This document shows, piece by piece, positions 48,081 to 59,002 of a DNA stretch of 64,000 nucleotides. Position 1 is the first letter of the stretch; each line of letters starts with the position of its first letter. The notes below the pieces were generated by a model that had not been told where the DNA came from, did no database searches, and saw only the letters and a list, made by a program, of their open reading frames with translations. The translations under genes and the position numbers were made by a program. This DNA is from Nymphaea colorata (Eukaryota; Streptophyta; Magnoliopsida; Nymphaeales; Nymphaeaceae). The stretch is from positions 32,399,934 to 32,463,933 of the forward strand of contig NC_045138.2 in NCBI RefSeq assembly GCF_008831285.2. Reading direction: 5' to 3'.

Positions 48081-48190
48081 TTGAAGAAGATGATTAATGG
48101 AATTGGTTTGCATTGTTGCCTTGATCCAAGTGGGTATCCCTGTTCAAGAAGATGATGCATAGAATTGTTTGGATCCTTGCGCCAATCCAA
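48066..48190. repeat. Tandem duplication of about 60 bp
   Basis: GGGTAGCCCTGTTGAAGAAG (48070) and GGGTATCCCTGTTCAAGAAG (48131), each followed by similar sequence ending in CCAAGCGGG/CCAAGTGGG. The left copy includes the edge of the TAR exon 3 remnant. Confidence 0.75.
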
Positions 48191-49214
48191 GCGGGACTGC
48201 AGTCAGAGATCTAAACTTGGGGTTCAGATCCAAATTGGACTATGGCAACCCACTTAAAACATGGAACCGAATCGGTTCGAGTTCCAGTAGTTTCATATTC
48301 CTAGTCATTCTTTTATTTATTGGTCAGAAAATATGCAAATTCAATGGTTTTATTTCTGATTAAACCAATGTTGCAGATATTGGTATCAATGTCGAGTGGA
48401 CTTTAACAATGGTTGGGAGCCGAAGGGAGATCGGAGTTTTTAGTGTCAAAATCTTTTACGTGGGCCAAATCATAACTTTTGAAAATTTTTATATAGGTGA
48501 AACTAAAATTTTCGCTGTATTTTTATTATTTTTTTTAAGTGCATCACATTATATGTAAGGAAAACCAAAACCTTACCGTTTAAAACTCGAAACAATATTT
48601 GTGACTATGCTTGAAAATGCAACAGTAACAAACATAGACATGGAAAAAAAATCCATGACATATTGGAAAAATGAAAAGGCAAGTATCTAAAATGACATAA
48701 TAAAATTCTTTGAATCTATTTTCGTGCAAAAGTGCCGCTTCGAATGCATGTTCTCCATACTATGGCTCTCAGAATAACATGTGCAATTTCCTTTTGAGCT
48801 CCCAGCAATTTCTGCTTTACAATCTTCAAGGGTGAACTACATCAACAATAACAATGTATTAACTTGATGCTTAAAATATTTATATATTATACACACACAT
48901 ATATATATAAACATATCTAAAATTTGATAAGATAATTTTATCGGGCCTGGCATGATGTCAACTCAAGCCTAGGCCTCAACCCAACCCGATTTCTTGTCAA
49001 GCCTGGACCGGCTAGACCCACTTTATGGCCTGGGTCTGGCTTGGTTTGGGCCGAGGGTCTGAAAGACCGACAGCCCCTCGGCCGGGTTCCCAGTCTTACT
49101 TACATGTTGATGTACAGTTGTACTTGCTGCTAAATTTAGAAGAAATTCACTGAAAACATTAACGTTAAACCTTAAAATTTCCAGCCTTGTAAGAACACAT
49201 AAAGACACAAGAAT
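48191..49214. other. Intergenic stretch, nothing recognised
   Basis: A/T-rich with a short CACACACATATATATA run near 48892-48908 and a GGCCTGG/CAAGCC-rich patch at 48940-49090. The ORFs are short and lack domain similarity. Confidence 0.4.
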
Positions 49215-49600
49215 TTTTTTACTTACGCATAGCGCTTCCAAATTTAAATCATTTTGCTGTACTAGTGCTAAGCACTATGTGTCGCATTTTAGGTCTATGA
49301 CATCTAAGTTTTCAAACAGTAGTGGATAAGAGGGGTCTTTCCACCAACTCTATGTCTCAAATGAACCACAAGCTTAAGTTATGAAAACTTAGATGCGAAT
49401 TGGAACCTACGGTTTGTAATGATAAATGTTACGTGGCATCTAATATCAACAATAATATTAAAACCTAAACTTGCCATCCTTGTTACTCATGCATCGAAAT
49501 ACGAGCTCTTTTACTTATATGTATAGCATTGCCTAAGACATTATTTTCTGGTATTATTCTTTTACACATATAGTTTTCCTTTAAGTATGACCGTTGAAGG
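49215..49600. repeat. Dispersed repeat family, copy 1
   Basis: Shares ordered blocks with 58650-59000: AAGTTTTCAAACAGTAGTG, GGGGTCTTTCCACC, AAGTTATGAAAACTTAG, CAACAATAATATTA and TTTCTGGTATTATTC. No coding frame is shared, so it may be part of an LTR or LINE tail. Confidence 0.65.
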
Positions 49601-49903
49601 ACGGATCCTTGTGTCCTTCAGAGCTTCTTAAGGGTGCTCTCAAGGTTTGACAATAGCAAGCTTGCGAATCTATGGTAGATGATGAAATTATTTCTTTCGC
49701 TTGTTTTCATAAAGAATTATATGTATATGATATACGGTTCGTGGCTTCTGCTTCATATGTGTTTTATTTATGTGCTTTCTTACTATTAGATTTGAATGTA
49801 GCTTTTACTTTTCTTTTTGAGGCTTTATAGACAATATGGTTCATGGGTTTCCTTTGCTATGTGTTTTTTTTCACAAAATATGTTCATTTTTATGAAATAT
49901 TTG

Positions 49904-49904
<1 letters not shown>

Positions 49905-49996
<92 letters not shown>
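49905..49996. repeat. (TA)n followed by (GA)n compound microsatellite
   Basis: About 46 bp of TA dinucleotides run directly into about 44 bp of GA dinucleotides, up against the left arm of the inverted repeat that follows. Confidence 0.95.
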
Positions 49997-49999
<3 letters not shown>

Positions 50000-50889
50000 C
50001 TTTTTGTGCTTTGTGTGGTGAATCATCAGCGAGAGGAGAAGGGGCATGATTTATGGTGTGAGGGAAGGAAGAGAGAGAGAGGGACTTGGTGGAATGCAGA
50101 AGAGAAAAGGCGATTTGTTGGCATGAAGAAGAGAAAAGATTCACGTCAGCTAAGTTGAATAGTTAATTATATATTAGTATTATTGAGTATAGTGAAAGTG
50201 GCTAATGCAAACTAATAAAGTGGAGAGCTCTCTATTTACTATAGGCCATCTTAATCCTTCTAGCTATCACACCATTCTCACCAGATGGAACTTTTTTCCA
50301 ACGTGGTTTTGGCTTCTCCAACGGAGAAGGGATTGACATTTCGTTTTTTGTTAATTGGTTTTTTATATATTTATTAACATACCCCCTTTAGAGCAATGTT
50401 TGGGGTACGTGAAAGGGCATCATAATTCATGAAAGAAACATAAACACCCTTTACATTTTTGCTAGTTTTTGCTAACCATACCAAAGTTAAAGAAAAGAGA
50501 ATTAAGTTTTATGTTACTAATAAAAATAACCTTCTTCCAATTAGTCTTAAAGTTATTAGTGGTGGGATTGATTGATAGAAAAAAAATTAAAATGGCCTTA
50601 GAAAATAGACCAATCCACTTTATTAGTTTGCATTAGCCTCAATTAACTACACTCAATAATAATTAAAATATAATGAACTATACCTAAGTTGGTTACTTGA
50701 ATATATTTCTCTTTTGCATGCCGGCAAATCATCTTTTCTAGCTATTATGCAGCAAATAATCTTTTCGCTTTTGCATTCCACCAAGTCTCTCTCTGTCTCT
50801 CTCTTTCTTTTTCTTCCCTCACACTATAAATCATTCTCCTAATCCTCTTGTTGTCGATCCACCATACAAAGCAAAACACAAAGAAAATC
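49996..50889. repeat. Long inverted repeat (arms about 270-320 bp, spacer about 310 bp)
   Basis: The left arm 49996-50262 is the imperfect reverse complement of the right arm 50572-50889. Matching blocks (left / complement of right) include GGAATGCAGAAGAG-type sequence facing CTTTTGCATTCCACCAAGTC, CTAATGCAAACTAATAAAGTGG facing the same sequence reversed, and GGTGTGAGGGAAG facing CTTCCCTCACAC. The spacer is A/T-rich. No transposase is encoded, so it may be a foldback/Mutator-like non-autonomous element or two inverted copies of one repeat. The left outer end is masked by the compound microsatellite. Confidence 0.8.
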
Positions 50890-51093
50890 GCTCTCCCTTT
50901 CCTGCTTTTCTTTGTCTGTTCTTTGTGGCTGGTGTATGGAAGCCAGAGAGGAAGCCATAGATGTTGGTCATGGAGATCTCGCCTGCATGCATGGCAAGGG
51001 AAGCTCCTCGAGCGACGAGTGGGACATGGAGAACTGTTTGATACTGTTGGCACAAAGTGGCAGGAGGGACGGTTTGTGCCGAACTGCAGGTAG
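50848..51093 (+). other. Possible small secreted-protein ORF, unrecognised
   Basis: An 81-codon frame starting at 50848 has a basic start and a hydrophobic core (KIALPFLLFFVCSLWLVYG) like a signal peptide, then a Trp/Arg-rich tail ending RFVPNCR. The overlapping frame at 50912 (78 codons) has an acidic, Ser-rich stretch with more ordinary composition, so a frameshift between frames is possible. The first bases overlap the right arm of the inverted repeat. I recognise no family; it may be a captured gene fragment or chance. Confidence 0.25.
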
Positions 51094-51429
51094 GGAGAGG
51101 TGTAAGAGTGTGTTACAAGTCGAGCACCAAGGAGGAACGAGAGTATGATTAATTTTCTATATTGTTGACTGTTTTGAAATGCTTACAAAATAATATATAC
51201 AATTGATTTTAACGGCTACAAATAATTGAGAATGGTAACTATACAACAGACAAAATATTTATTTCCATTGTCAAGGATTTCCATGTGGAAGGAGATCACC
51301 CTTGCTTATGTGTTGATAGAGTAGATCATGCGTGTTCATTGTCATGTAGTGTTCGATTATACAGCAACGTCTCTCATGCAAAAGTCATCATGACATGATC
51401 AGGTCATGTGTAATGCTCTTATCTTGACA

Positions 51430-51650
51430 CTCCCCCTCAAGCCGGAGCGTGGAGATTTTAAAATCCCAGTTTGCTTAGTAGATGATGAAATGCTTCTGTT
51501 CTTAGGGCTTTAGTAAACAAATCTGCCAATTGATCTTTGTTTCTAAAATAACATGTCCACATAGCATGCTCGAAGTGTGCCTTATAGAAGTTTTTGTCGA
51601 ACAACATGACAATCAAATTCAATGTCCCAGCTTAATATATGCTAGCGTAA
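51430..51650 (-). pseudogene. Copia RNase H C-terminal fragment and LTR edge
   Basis: Minus-strand reading gives RNKDQLADLFTKALRTEAFH, HLLSKLGF and a stop (about 51550-51465), the standard end of copia RNase H. A polypurine tract (GAGGGGGAG, about 51438-51431) follows, and then an LTR beginning TGTCAAGATAAG at 51429. Upstream pol sequence is missing. Confidence 0.8.
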
Positions 51651-51879
51651 TATCTATTAGTTAATTGACTAAATATTGCAATTTTTTGTTTACTTTTTCT
51701 CCAAAAAAGTGATTTGTCAAGTCCTTACAATGAGGAGGGAAATTGGTAGGAGGCGTGAACTCAATGAGCCATACGTGATGGACTAGCTAGACTCACGCCT
51801 CCTCACTTACTCCAAGAATTAACGGTTGTTCATAATATCAAAAATGTCATTCTCATTTAAGGCATAATTCATATGTACT

Positions 51880-52640
51880 TTTGAACTTTTGTTTTCTAGT
51901 GTTCATCTTGATCATTTTGCTTGTGATGCATGTGGATTTGCCAAGTCTACCTTTCATCATTTTGTTGAATGGTTTGTAGAAAGATTTGATTTTGTACATA
52001 TTGATGTTTGGAGACCGTAGACTCTTATTTGGGTTATAAATATTATGTGACTTTCACTCATGAGAAATCTTACATTACATGGTTAATCCTTTCAAAATGC
52101 AAAAGTGAAGTTCCAAAGATTTTTGAAGAATTTTATAACTTGATTTTTACTCAATATGGAATTAAAAGAAAAAAACTTCAGCCTGACAATGGTGGAAAAT
52201 ATATGAACAAAACATTAAAATAGTTCATGGAGAAGCGGGGAATTGAACCACAAAACTCTTGTCTCGGAGCTCCGCAACAAAACAGAGTAGCAGAACACAA
52301 AAATCAGCAATTACTTAATATTGTCTATTCTCTTATGATACACATGAGCGTTCCCCAACAATTTTGGACTGAAGTTATTGGGACTCTCTCTACCTTGCCA
52401 AAGGAATTTCAAGTTCTAGTATTGGCTACAAATTCCATCTTGAAAGTTTGTTAAACAGAAAAATATCCATCAAACACCTAAAGGTGTTTGAATGCATGTG
52501 TTTTATTCACATACAAGCTGGTTTTCGAAACAAACTAGACAAAAGAGCTCTTAAGTGCATGTTCTTCAGTTCTTCTAGTAGAAAAAACAGATATAAATGT
52601 TATGAACCTTGTTTGAAAAATATCTTGTGACGCAAGACAT
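51880..52640 (+). pseudogene. Copia integrase fragment, degenerate
   Basis: Plus-strand frames give FVHIDVWRP, CKSEVPKIFEEFYNLI, LQPDNGGKYMN, PQQNRVAEHKNQQLLNIVYSLM, then KHLKVFECMCFIHI and KCMFFSSSSRKNRYKCYEP. This is the integrase core and the GKSP-like linker of a Ty1-copia element. Several stops and shifts separate the blocks. Gag, protease and RT are not present. Orientation is opposite to the RNase H fragment at 51.4-51.65 kb, so the two do not form one simple element. Confidence 0.85.
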
Positions 52641-52734
52641 CAATTTTTTTGAACAAGAACCATATTATAATTTTTCTGGACAAAAAGACAAATTCTACAA
52701 ATGTCGACAGCGCTAATAGTCTCTAGAATCATAT

Positions 52735-53136
52735 TTGGGTTGCACAACAATTAATGTACATGAACTTACAAATTGCTTCCTGTTAAGGAAAGGAGAGGGA
52801 GTTGGCATAAAGGACGGGGCATGGGCAGTGAGTTTTCGTTACAAATTTTTAGTACGTCAACTCTTTGTGCAGCAACCGGAGGCCACTGACATGTCAAAGC
52901 ACAAATGGTTGGATGGATTAAATTTCGGCTTGACCTGGGCAATGATTTCTCTCTTGTGCAGGAAAAAGGAATCCCCTCTTTGGATTGCCATCAAGGAACC
53001 TAAACCAAGAAAGGCGATTTGGTGCAGGACATGTAGCCTTTTGGAGTCACTATTTGAAGGGATACTATCAAATCATGCTTTCCGAAAAACTCGTTCAACA
53101 ATCAATGCATACCTTAATCAAATTCCCATGATTTGA
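52735..53136 (+). other. Unrecognised 133-codon ORF
   Basis: Starts MGCTTINVHELTNCFLLRKG and ends AYLNQIPMI. It has Trp-rich, basic composition with no domain I recognise and no introns evident. It follows the copia integrase remnant by about 100 bp, so it may be transposon debris or an inserted gene fragment. Its reality as a gene is doubtful. Confidence 0.2.
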
Positions 53137-54229
53137 TTCTTGAGACCTCGAGGGATCATTTTTGTTCTTTTTTTTTTTTATGAAAAATCAATGTAAGCAT
53201 GGTTTTAGGACGATTCCAAACCAAAGCCGTAGTTCTTCGAGTCTTGAAACTAAGATCTAGCATTAAAAATCTTTGTTCACTGCCGAACACAAAAGGAAAA
53301 GACAGCGGTGGAAACAGTAGCAAAATTGATTAATCTTTCAGCAACGTTTGCTCAAAATTTTCATTCCCAAAATCCTTAGTATGAAAATCACATCGAATCC
53401 CGGCAAAAAAACCAAGATTTTCTATCTGAAATCACTTGAAAATCGTCCATAGCAGGAACAGCAATATTCAAGCTGGAATCAGAACATTTGACACTTAAAG
53501 CTTGTTCTTCTTCGAAACGTTTCATCGGGAAACCCTCATAAATTGAAGAACATACTCTAACTGCGTAATTAACAAATCAATCCCGAAAATCGAACAAAAA
53601 ATCTTCTCCTTCTAACCTTGTTTTACGCATGCACCCGTGAAGCGCATGCTTGTGAGAAAGTGTGCCTCAGCTGTACCGACGGCCGGCGTGAAGCGTAGGC
53701 GCTGTACCTACATTTCAGATGTGCCAGTAAAGGCATTAGGTTTTAAACCACGTAGTTACAGCACAGGTAGGTGAACAATTTATGCTTGATAACCAAAATG
53801 CCTTCGGTTAATTAAAAAACTGAAAAAAAATTAAAAGACTGGAAAAGTCATTTCTTTTTATTTGCTTTTCTTGGCATCTATGTCTTGCGTGCACCGTAGT
53901 GCATGCAACCCACTTTGCATGTGCGCACATTATTGTATTGAGTGTCCGCACATGCATCATGCAAGCACTCGGGATCGAAGACCAGATAGATTCATTCAAT
54001 GGAAAAAGACCTGATCATCTATTTGTGCCACTGACACTTTTTCTTAATGATCAGGCATGATAGTTCAGGCTAACTGAATGATCAGAGGACGTTAATGGCT
54101 TGTCACAGTTAAATAAAAATGTGGTGCTTTATGGAAGTTTAATTTACATACAAAATAATGTAGCATTTTATGTGTCACAGGCTTATCGCAAGCTTTGCTT
54201 GTTAACAGTTGCCTTTTACTGGACAATTC

Positions 54230-54283
<54 letters not shown>

Positions 54284-54923
54284 CATATATTTTGTCATAT
54301 ACTTTCTATAGCCACTGCCCAAATCAGTAGCAAGGAGGAAGAGCTAAGCTTGCTACGAGGTTTCAATCAAGCAATGAAGAATTTAGGAAGAAGTTTTAGG
54401 ACGTCCGGTGATCCTACATGCATTTTATATAAACGAAGGTTGCTTACATACCATGTACTCATAGTCTTTATATGCGGCCGTAGTCTTTGTTGAGGATAAG
54501 AATTGAGAATTTGTATTAAGTTCAATCCTTTCACCACCATCTTATATGCAACGAAATGGCTACGGTAGTTTCTTTCAAGGTGGACACTAGCCAGGTTGTT
54601 GAAGAAAAACAGGTTTGCAATTGGTCCGCAATCAAAGAGCCTCTCAAGGTTTTAAAAAATAAAATTTTAATTATAATTTTTGTTTAGAAATTTTAATTTG
54701 GATCCTAAAGCAATTTTGGAAAATACAATTGGCTCCTAAAAATTATTCTTAAAAACTCATTTAGCTGGATGCTGGTCGTTTCATCCTCACCCCAACCATC
54801 ACCACACCGCCTACCAAAAAATAAGAACAGAATAATTTTAAAACATCGACAAACCTGAACCATCCGATAAAAAAAAGATGACCTTGCCTTGGTGTCCCCT
54901 CATATCATCCGTACATATAGTCA

Positions 54924-54971
<48 letters not shown>

Positions 54972-55169
54972 TCTTACGCCAAAACTGGTGTAAGGGTACG
55001 CTCCTCTTGATTTTTCAAAAAAAAAAAAAAAACCATAAAAAAAATAGCCATTGCAGCTTGCGGGGACATCGCCTCCCCCGGCGGCACCGGCTATGCTTGG
55101 CTAGGCATCGCCAGTGGCTTAGAAACGTTATAGTCGTCTGGCAAAACTTTTTTTTGCAATAGGCATCTT

Positions 55170-55264
<95 letters not shown>

Positions 55265-55950
55265 GAAACTGTTGCTAAAATTTCAAAACTGTGCCTAAAA
55301 GTTTCTAAGGCAGGAATATTGGCAACCGAAACAACTGCTAAATGTAAGCACTCTTAGCAATTATTTTGGTACAGCTTTTGAAATTGAGTGATGGTATTAG
55401 CCAATGCACTATTAAAAGGCATTCTCTTGTTGTAAAGTTGTGACTCAAATAAATCGGAGTTCCTTTTTCTTTAAGTATCTTTGTGAGGCCACTTGAATTT
55501 GTTTACGGAAACAGAATGACCAAATTCTCAAAGAACATTAACTAGCGTACATTATTCTTTGACCTTTTGTATTGAATAATTCATATTCAAGGAGAAAATA
55601 GATTTATTTTGTGCAGCATTGATTTATTTTTTTCTGAGTCTTATAAGCACGTATGACATATGAAAAACACAAGTTAAAGCTCTTAGAAGAAGCAGTAAGA
55701 TAATTTTTTACTTCAATGATGTAAGATGCAACAGCTTTGGGCTCATCATGGTGTTGTCCATCAGTATACTTCTGATATGTGCAAGCAAAATGTGCTTGTC
55801 TAGGAGACAATTTGAGGATAGAGCACGGAAATAAGTGTTCTCCAATGCTGTGCATATGAAAGGTCATAAAGTATATAATTTAGGAAAACATGAAATTTCT
55901 ACAAAGTTGAATGGTTTTTGTCAATAAAAGTGTATTTCCATTTCATAATG
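53137..55950. other. Intergenic A/T-rich region with microsatellites
   Basis: It contains (TA)n runs at 54233-54279 and 54926-54969, and a (CT)n-(TA)n compound run at 55169-55260. ORFs here are translations of those runs or short unsupported frames. No gene or identifiable element was seen. Confidence 0.5.
55169..55260. repeat. (CT)n-(TA)n compound microsatellite
   Basis: About 20 bp of CT dinucleotides followed by about 72 bp of TA. Confidence 0.95.
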
Positions 55951-55954
55951 GGGG

Positions 55955-56300
55955 AGGGCGTTGGGTTTTTCTCACGAACTCTATTCTGTCAAATGAAGCA
56001 CAGACATAAATTAGGGAAATTTAAATACAACTACTCGCACTTTAGAATGTATAGTTGTTAACATTATATGTGGGCAGCATTGGATGTCAACACTTATATG
56101 AAAACTTTAAATTTCCATCTTTGTTATCAGATATATGCATCAAAAGACAGGCTTCTTTATTTATCCTGCAACTCTGAAAATTAAACCAATTCCTTCTGGT
56201 TTTAGTGCTATATTTCTCATTTTTCATCCAAGTTTTCAAACAATGGTAGATAAGGGGGTCTTTCTAGCAACTATACTCTTAGATAAAACACAAGCTACAA
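55955..56300. repeat. Dispersed repeat family, copy 2 (diverged)
   Basis: Contains AAGTTTTCAAACAATGGTAG, GGGGGTCTTTCTAGCAACTA and ACACAAGCTACAATTAGG, in the same order as the copies at 49.2 and 58.65 kb. The first 170 bp hold a second, weaker version of the same blocks. Confidence 0.55.
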
Positions 56301-56329
56301 TTAGGAAAACTTTAATTCATACATCGAGA

Positions 56330-56765
56330 CTGAAATTTTCTCTTCTTCATTTCCCCATGGTCATAAGAGATATCTCTCAACTCTATTTTAGAGCTAAGAG
56401 GCTATGCTCAAGTGTATCGGGAACATGAGATGATGAAATAATATCTCATTTCATAGTTGAATCATGTTTTATTTCTTTCATTGAATATTGCTTATATATT
56501 ATCCATGCGTAGTTGCTTGATTTTCATTTATATTTTGCTTCTCTCATTTTCTTTCTACCTCATTTGCCCATGGCCATATGAGATAACCTTCAACTCTATT
56601 TTAGAGTCAAGAGACTATGCTCAAGTATACCGAAAACATGAGAAGATGAGATAATATTTTATTTTGTAGTTGAATCATTTTCTATCTCTTTTTTTGAATA
56701 TTGCTTTGTTTCAAGATATTAACCATACATAGTTATTTCATTTTCTTATATATATGTGAATGCAC
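56330..56765. repeat. Tandem duplication of about 230 bp
   Basis: CTCAACTCTATTTTAGAGCT (about 56378) and TTCAACTCTATTTTAGAGTC (about 56589), with matching flanks CATGAGATGATGAAATAATA / CATGAGAAGATGAGATAATA and TGAATATTGCTT in both. Confidence 0.8.
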
Positions 56766-57374
56766 GGTTAGAATGAGAGTGTGGCTTGAGATTTTCTCCT
56801 TATTATTGTGTTGATTAATTTTGAGATTGGGGCTTGTCCAACCCGGGAAGAGCCTTCACAAATTTGTATATGTTAAAGTGTATTTTCATATCATTTCACG
56901 TTAGTTTCTTTTTAATCATTCCATTAGGATCCCTAATGAGCACTTTATCGTATGGTTTGAGTTTCTTCCATACCCAATGGCAGAAGAAACATATTCCCTT
57001 GCAACCAATGGAATAACTGTGTTTTATGTTTATGTTTTCTAAAATATTTTTAAAAGAATCATTTCTAACATGGCTTTGGAAACTTAGCGTAGACTCTTGC
57101 ATGAGTCTAAGCTCCCCTCCGGCCTACATAAAACTTAAAGTCGGATGTTTTAATTTATCTTTAGTCTCATGAAGACATACATGTATATATATAATATACA
57201 TATGTGTGCACATGATGATTTTTTATCATTCTCTCTCTATGTTTACATATTTTATTTTACAAATTTTCGTATCAATATAAGTACATATATATATATATAT
57301 ATATATTATGAATCTCCTACTTTCTCTCTCTAGAAACTTTTTCTCTCTTCAAGTCCAAGGCCTCCATCTACAAG

Positions 57375-57446
<72 letters not shown>

Positions 57447-58649
57447 CTTCATTTCTTTTCCTTTAAAATCTCTCTTTCTATATATATATATATATATATA
57501 TATTTCTCCATTTTTTTCCTTTAAAATCTCTTTTTCTATTCAAGTCAATGTTATTTTTACAAGCTTTCATATATGTGTATATGTGATGGTATATACACAT
57601 ATATGTGCATCTTCTCTATCTCCTTCTTTTTCTCACTTTCTTTTGAAAGTTTCATTTCATTTCTCTACTTAAATTCAAACCTCATTTTCATAAAGTTACA
57701 TATATGTATCTATACGTATTAGATATACATATATATACATATGTATATGTATATGAATGCATATCTCTCTTTCGTTTAAATATTTGATTTTGTGATTTTC
57801 GAGATCTCTTTCTCTCTCTCCTTTCCCATATTTCTTATGATCAAGTATCTCATTTTATGCATCCTTTTTGGACATTTTTCTTTTCCAAGATCATTTTCAT
57901 TTACCGACTTTACTAAGACCATAAATTAAGTAATGACTCAATATTGGATTCATGCTTGATGGTCTACAACCCCAATCCATTTTCAAAAACTTTTACTTCT
58001 TATATATAATATTTATCAAAGCAAAATTTTTTTATGTATGTTATGGTAGGAATGTTCTTATATGAATGTTGTGGTCGGAATGTTTCATTATCTTTTAATC
58101 ATATATGCTTCATTCTCTTTTAATAATATATGATCAATGTATTCATACATTCACAATCACTTAATATCATTTATGAGCAAATTCACATCTCTAAAATAAT
58201 TTAAACAAGATACGATGAAGCTCTAATTAGGTGGTAACCGAATTAGAGTAAAATCTCAAACCAACTTAAAGTCTTAAGAAAACGCTAAAGTGATTTCAAA
58301 ATAATTTCCAAATGATATTTATGAAGATTTTTCAATTCTAGTTTTTCCCAAAATGTCTCACATTTTCAAGTGATTCTTGAAGAATCTTTTCAAAAGTTTG
58401 AAACATCAAACTTTCAATATTTTTCTACACTGCATATAGAATAAAAAAATATCTAAGTTAAAACGAAATGCATCAATGATAAACATAGTCCTTGGGTTGA
58501 TTACTCCCGGTAAAGGCACCGGGAATGGTCAATCCTCGTACCAACGGGTGAATCCATTTCTTTCCTATTTCAAAAAAAAAACCTCATTTTTTTGGAACAC
58601 TTTAAAACCAGATACCAAAAATTTTGGGGATGCGAACAAAGACACACAC
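56766..58649. other. A/T-rich intergenic stretch with several (TA)n arrays
   Basis: TA arrays at about 57283-57305, 57376-57444 and 57480-57502, with CTCTCT runs between. A block TTTCTTTTCCTTTAAAATCTC recurs at 57454 and, with one T-for-C change, at about 57510. No gene seen. Confidence 0.5.
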
Positions 58650-59002
58650 TTTTTTTACTTATGTAACTTTCAAATTTGAATTATTACTATATCTCCAATT
58701 TTATGTCTAGGACATCCAAGTTTTCAAACAATAGTGCTTATATGGGGTCTTTCCACCTATTATATCCTCTCAAATAAGGCACAAGCTTTAAGTTATGAAA
58801 ACTTAGTTATTCATATCCGAGATTTGGATCCTACAGCTGGTAGAGCTAAATGTCAGGTTGGCATCCAATGTCGACAATAATATTAGAAGCTAGAATTGCT
58901 ATCCAAGTTATTGATACATTGAGAAATGGGCTCTTTTACTTATCTGTCTAGTGTTGCGAAAAATGTTGTCTTCTGGTATTATTCATGTACACACATAGTT
59001 TT
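58650..59002. repeat. Dispersed repeat family, copy 3
   Basis: Best match to copy 1 (49215-49600): CCAAGTTTTCAAACAATAG, GGGGTCTTTCCACCTA, AAGTTATGAAAACTTAG, CGACAATAATATTAGAAGC and TTCTGGTATTATTCATG. It stops where the satellite-like array begins. Confidence 0.65.
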
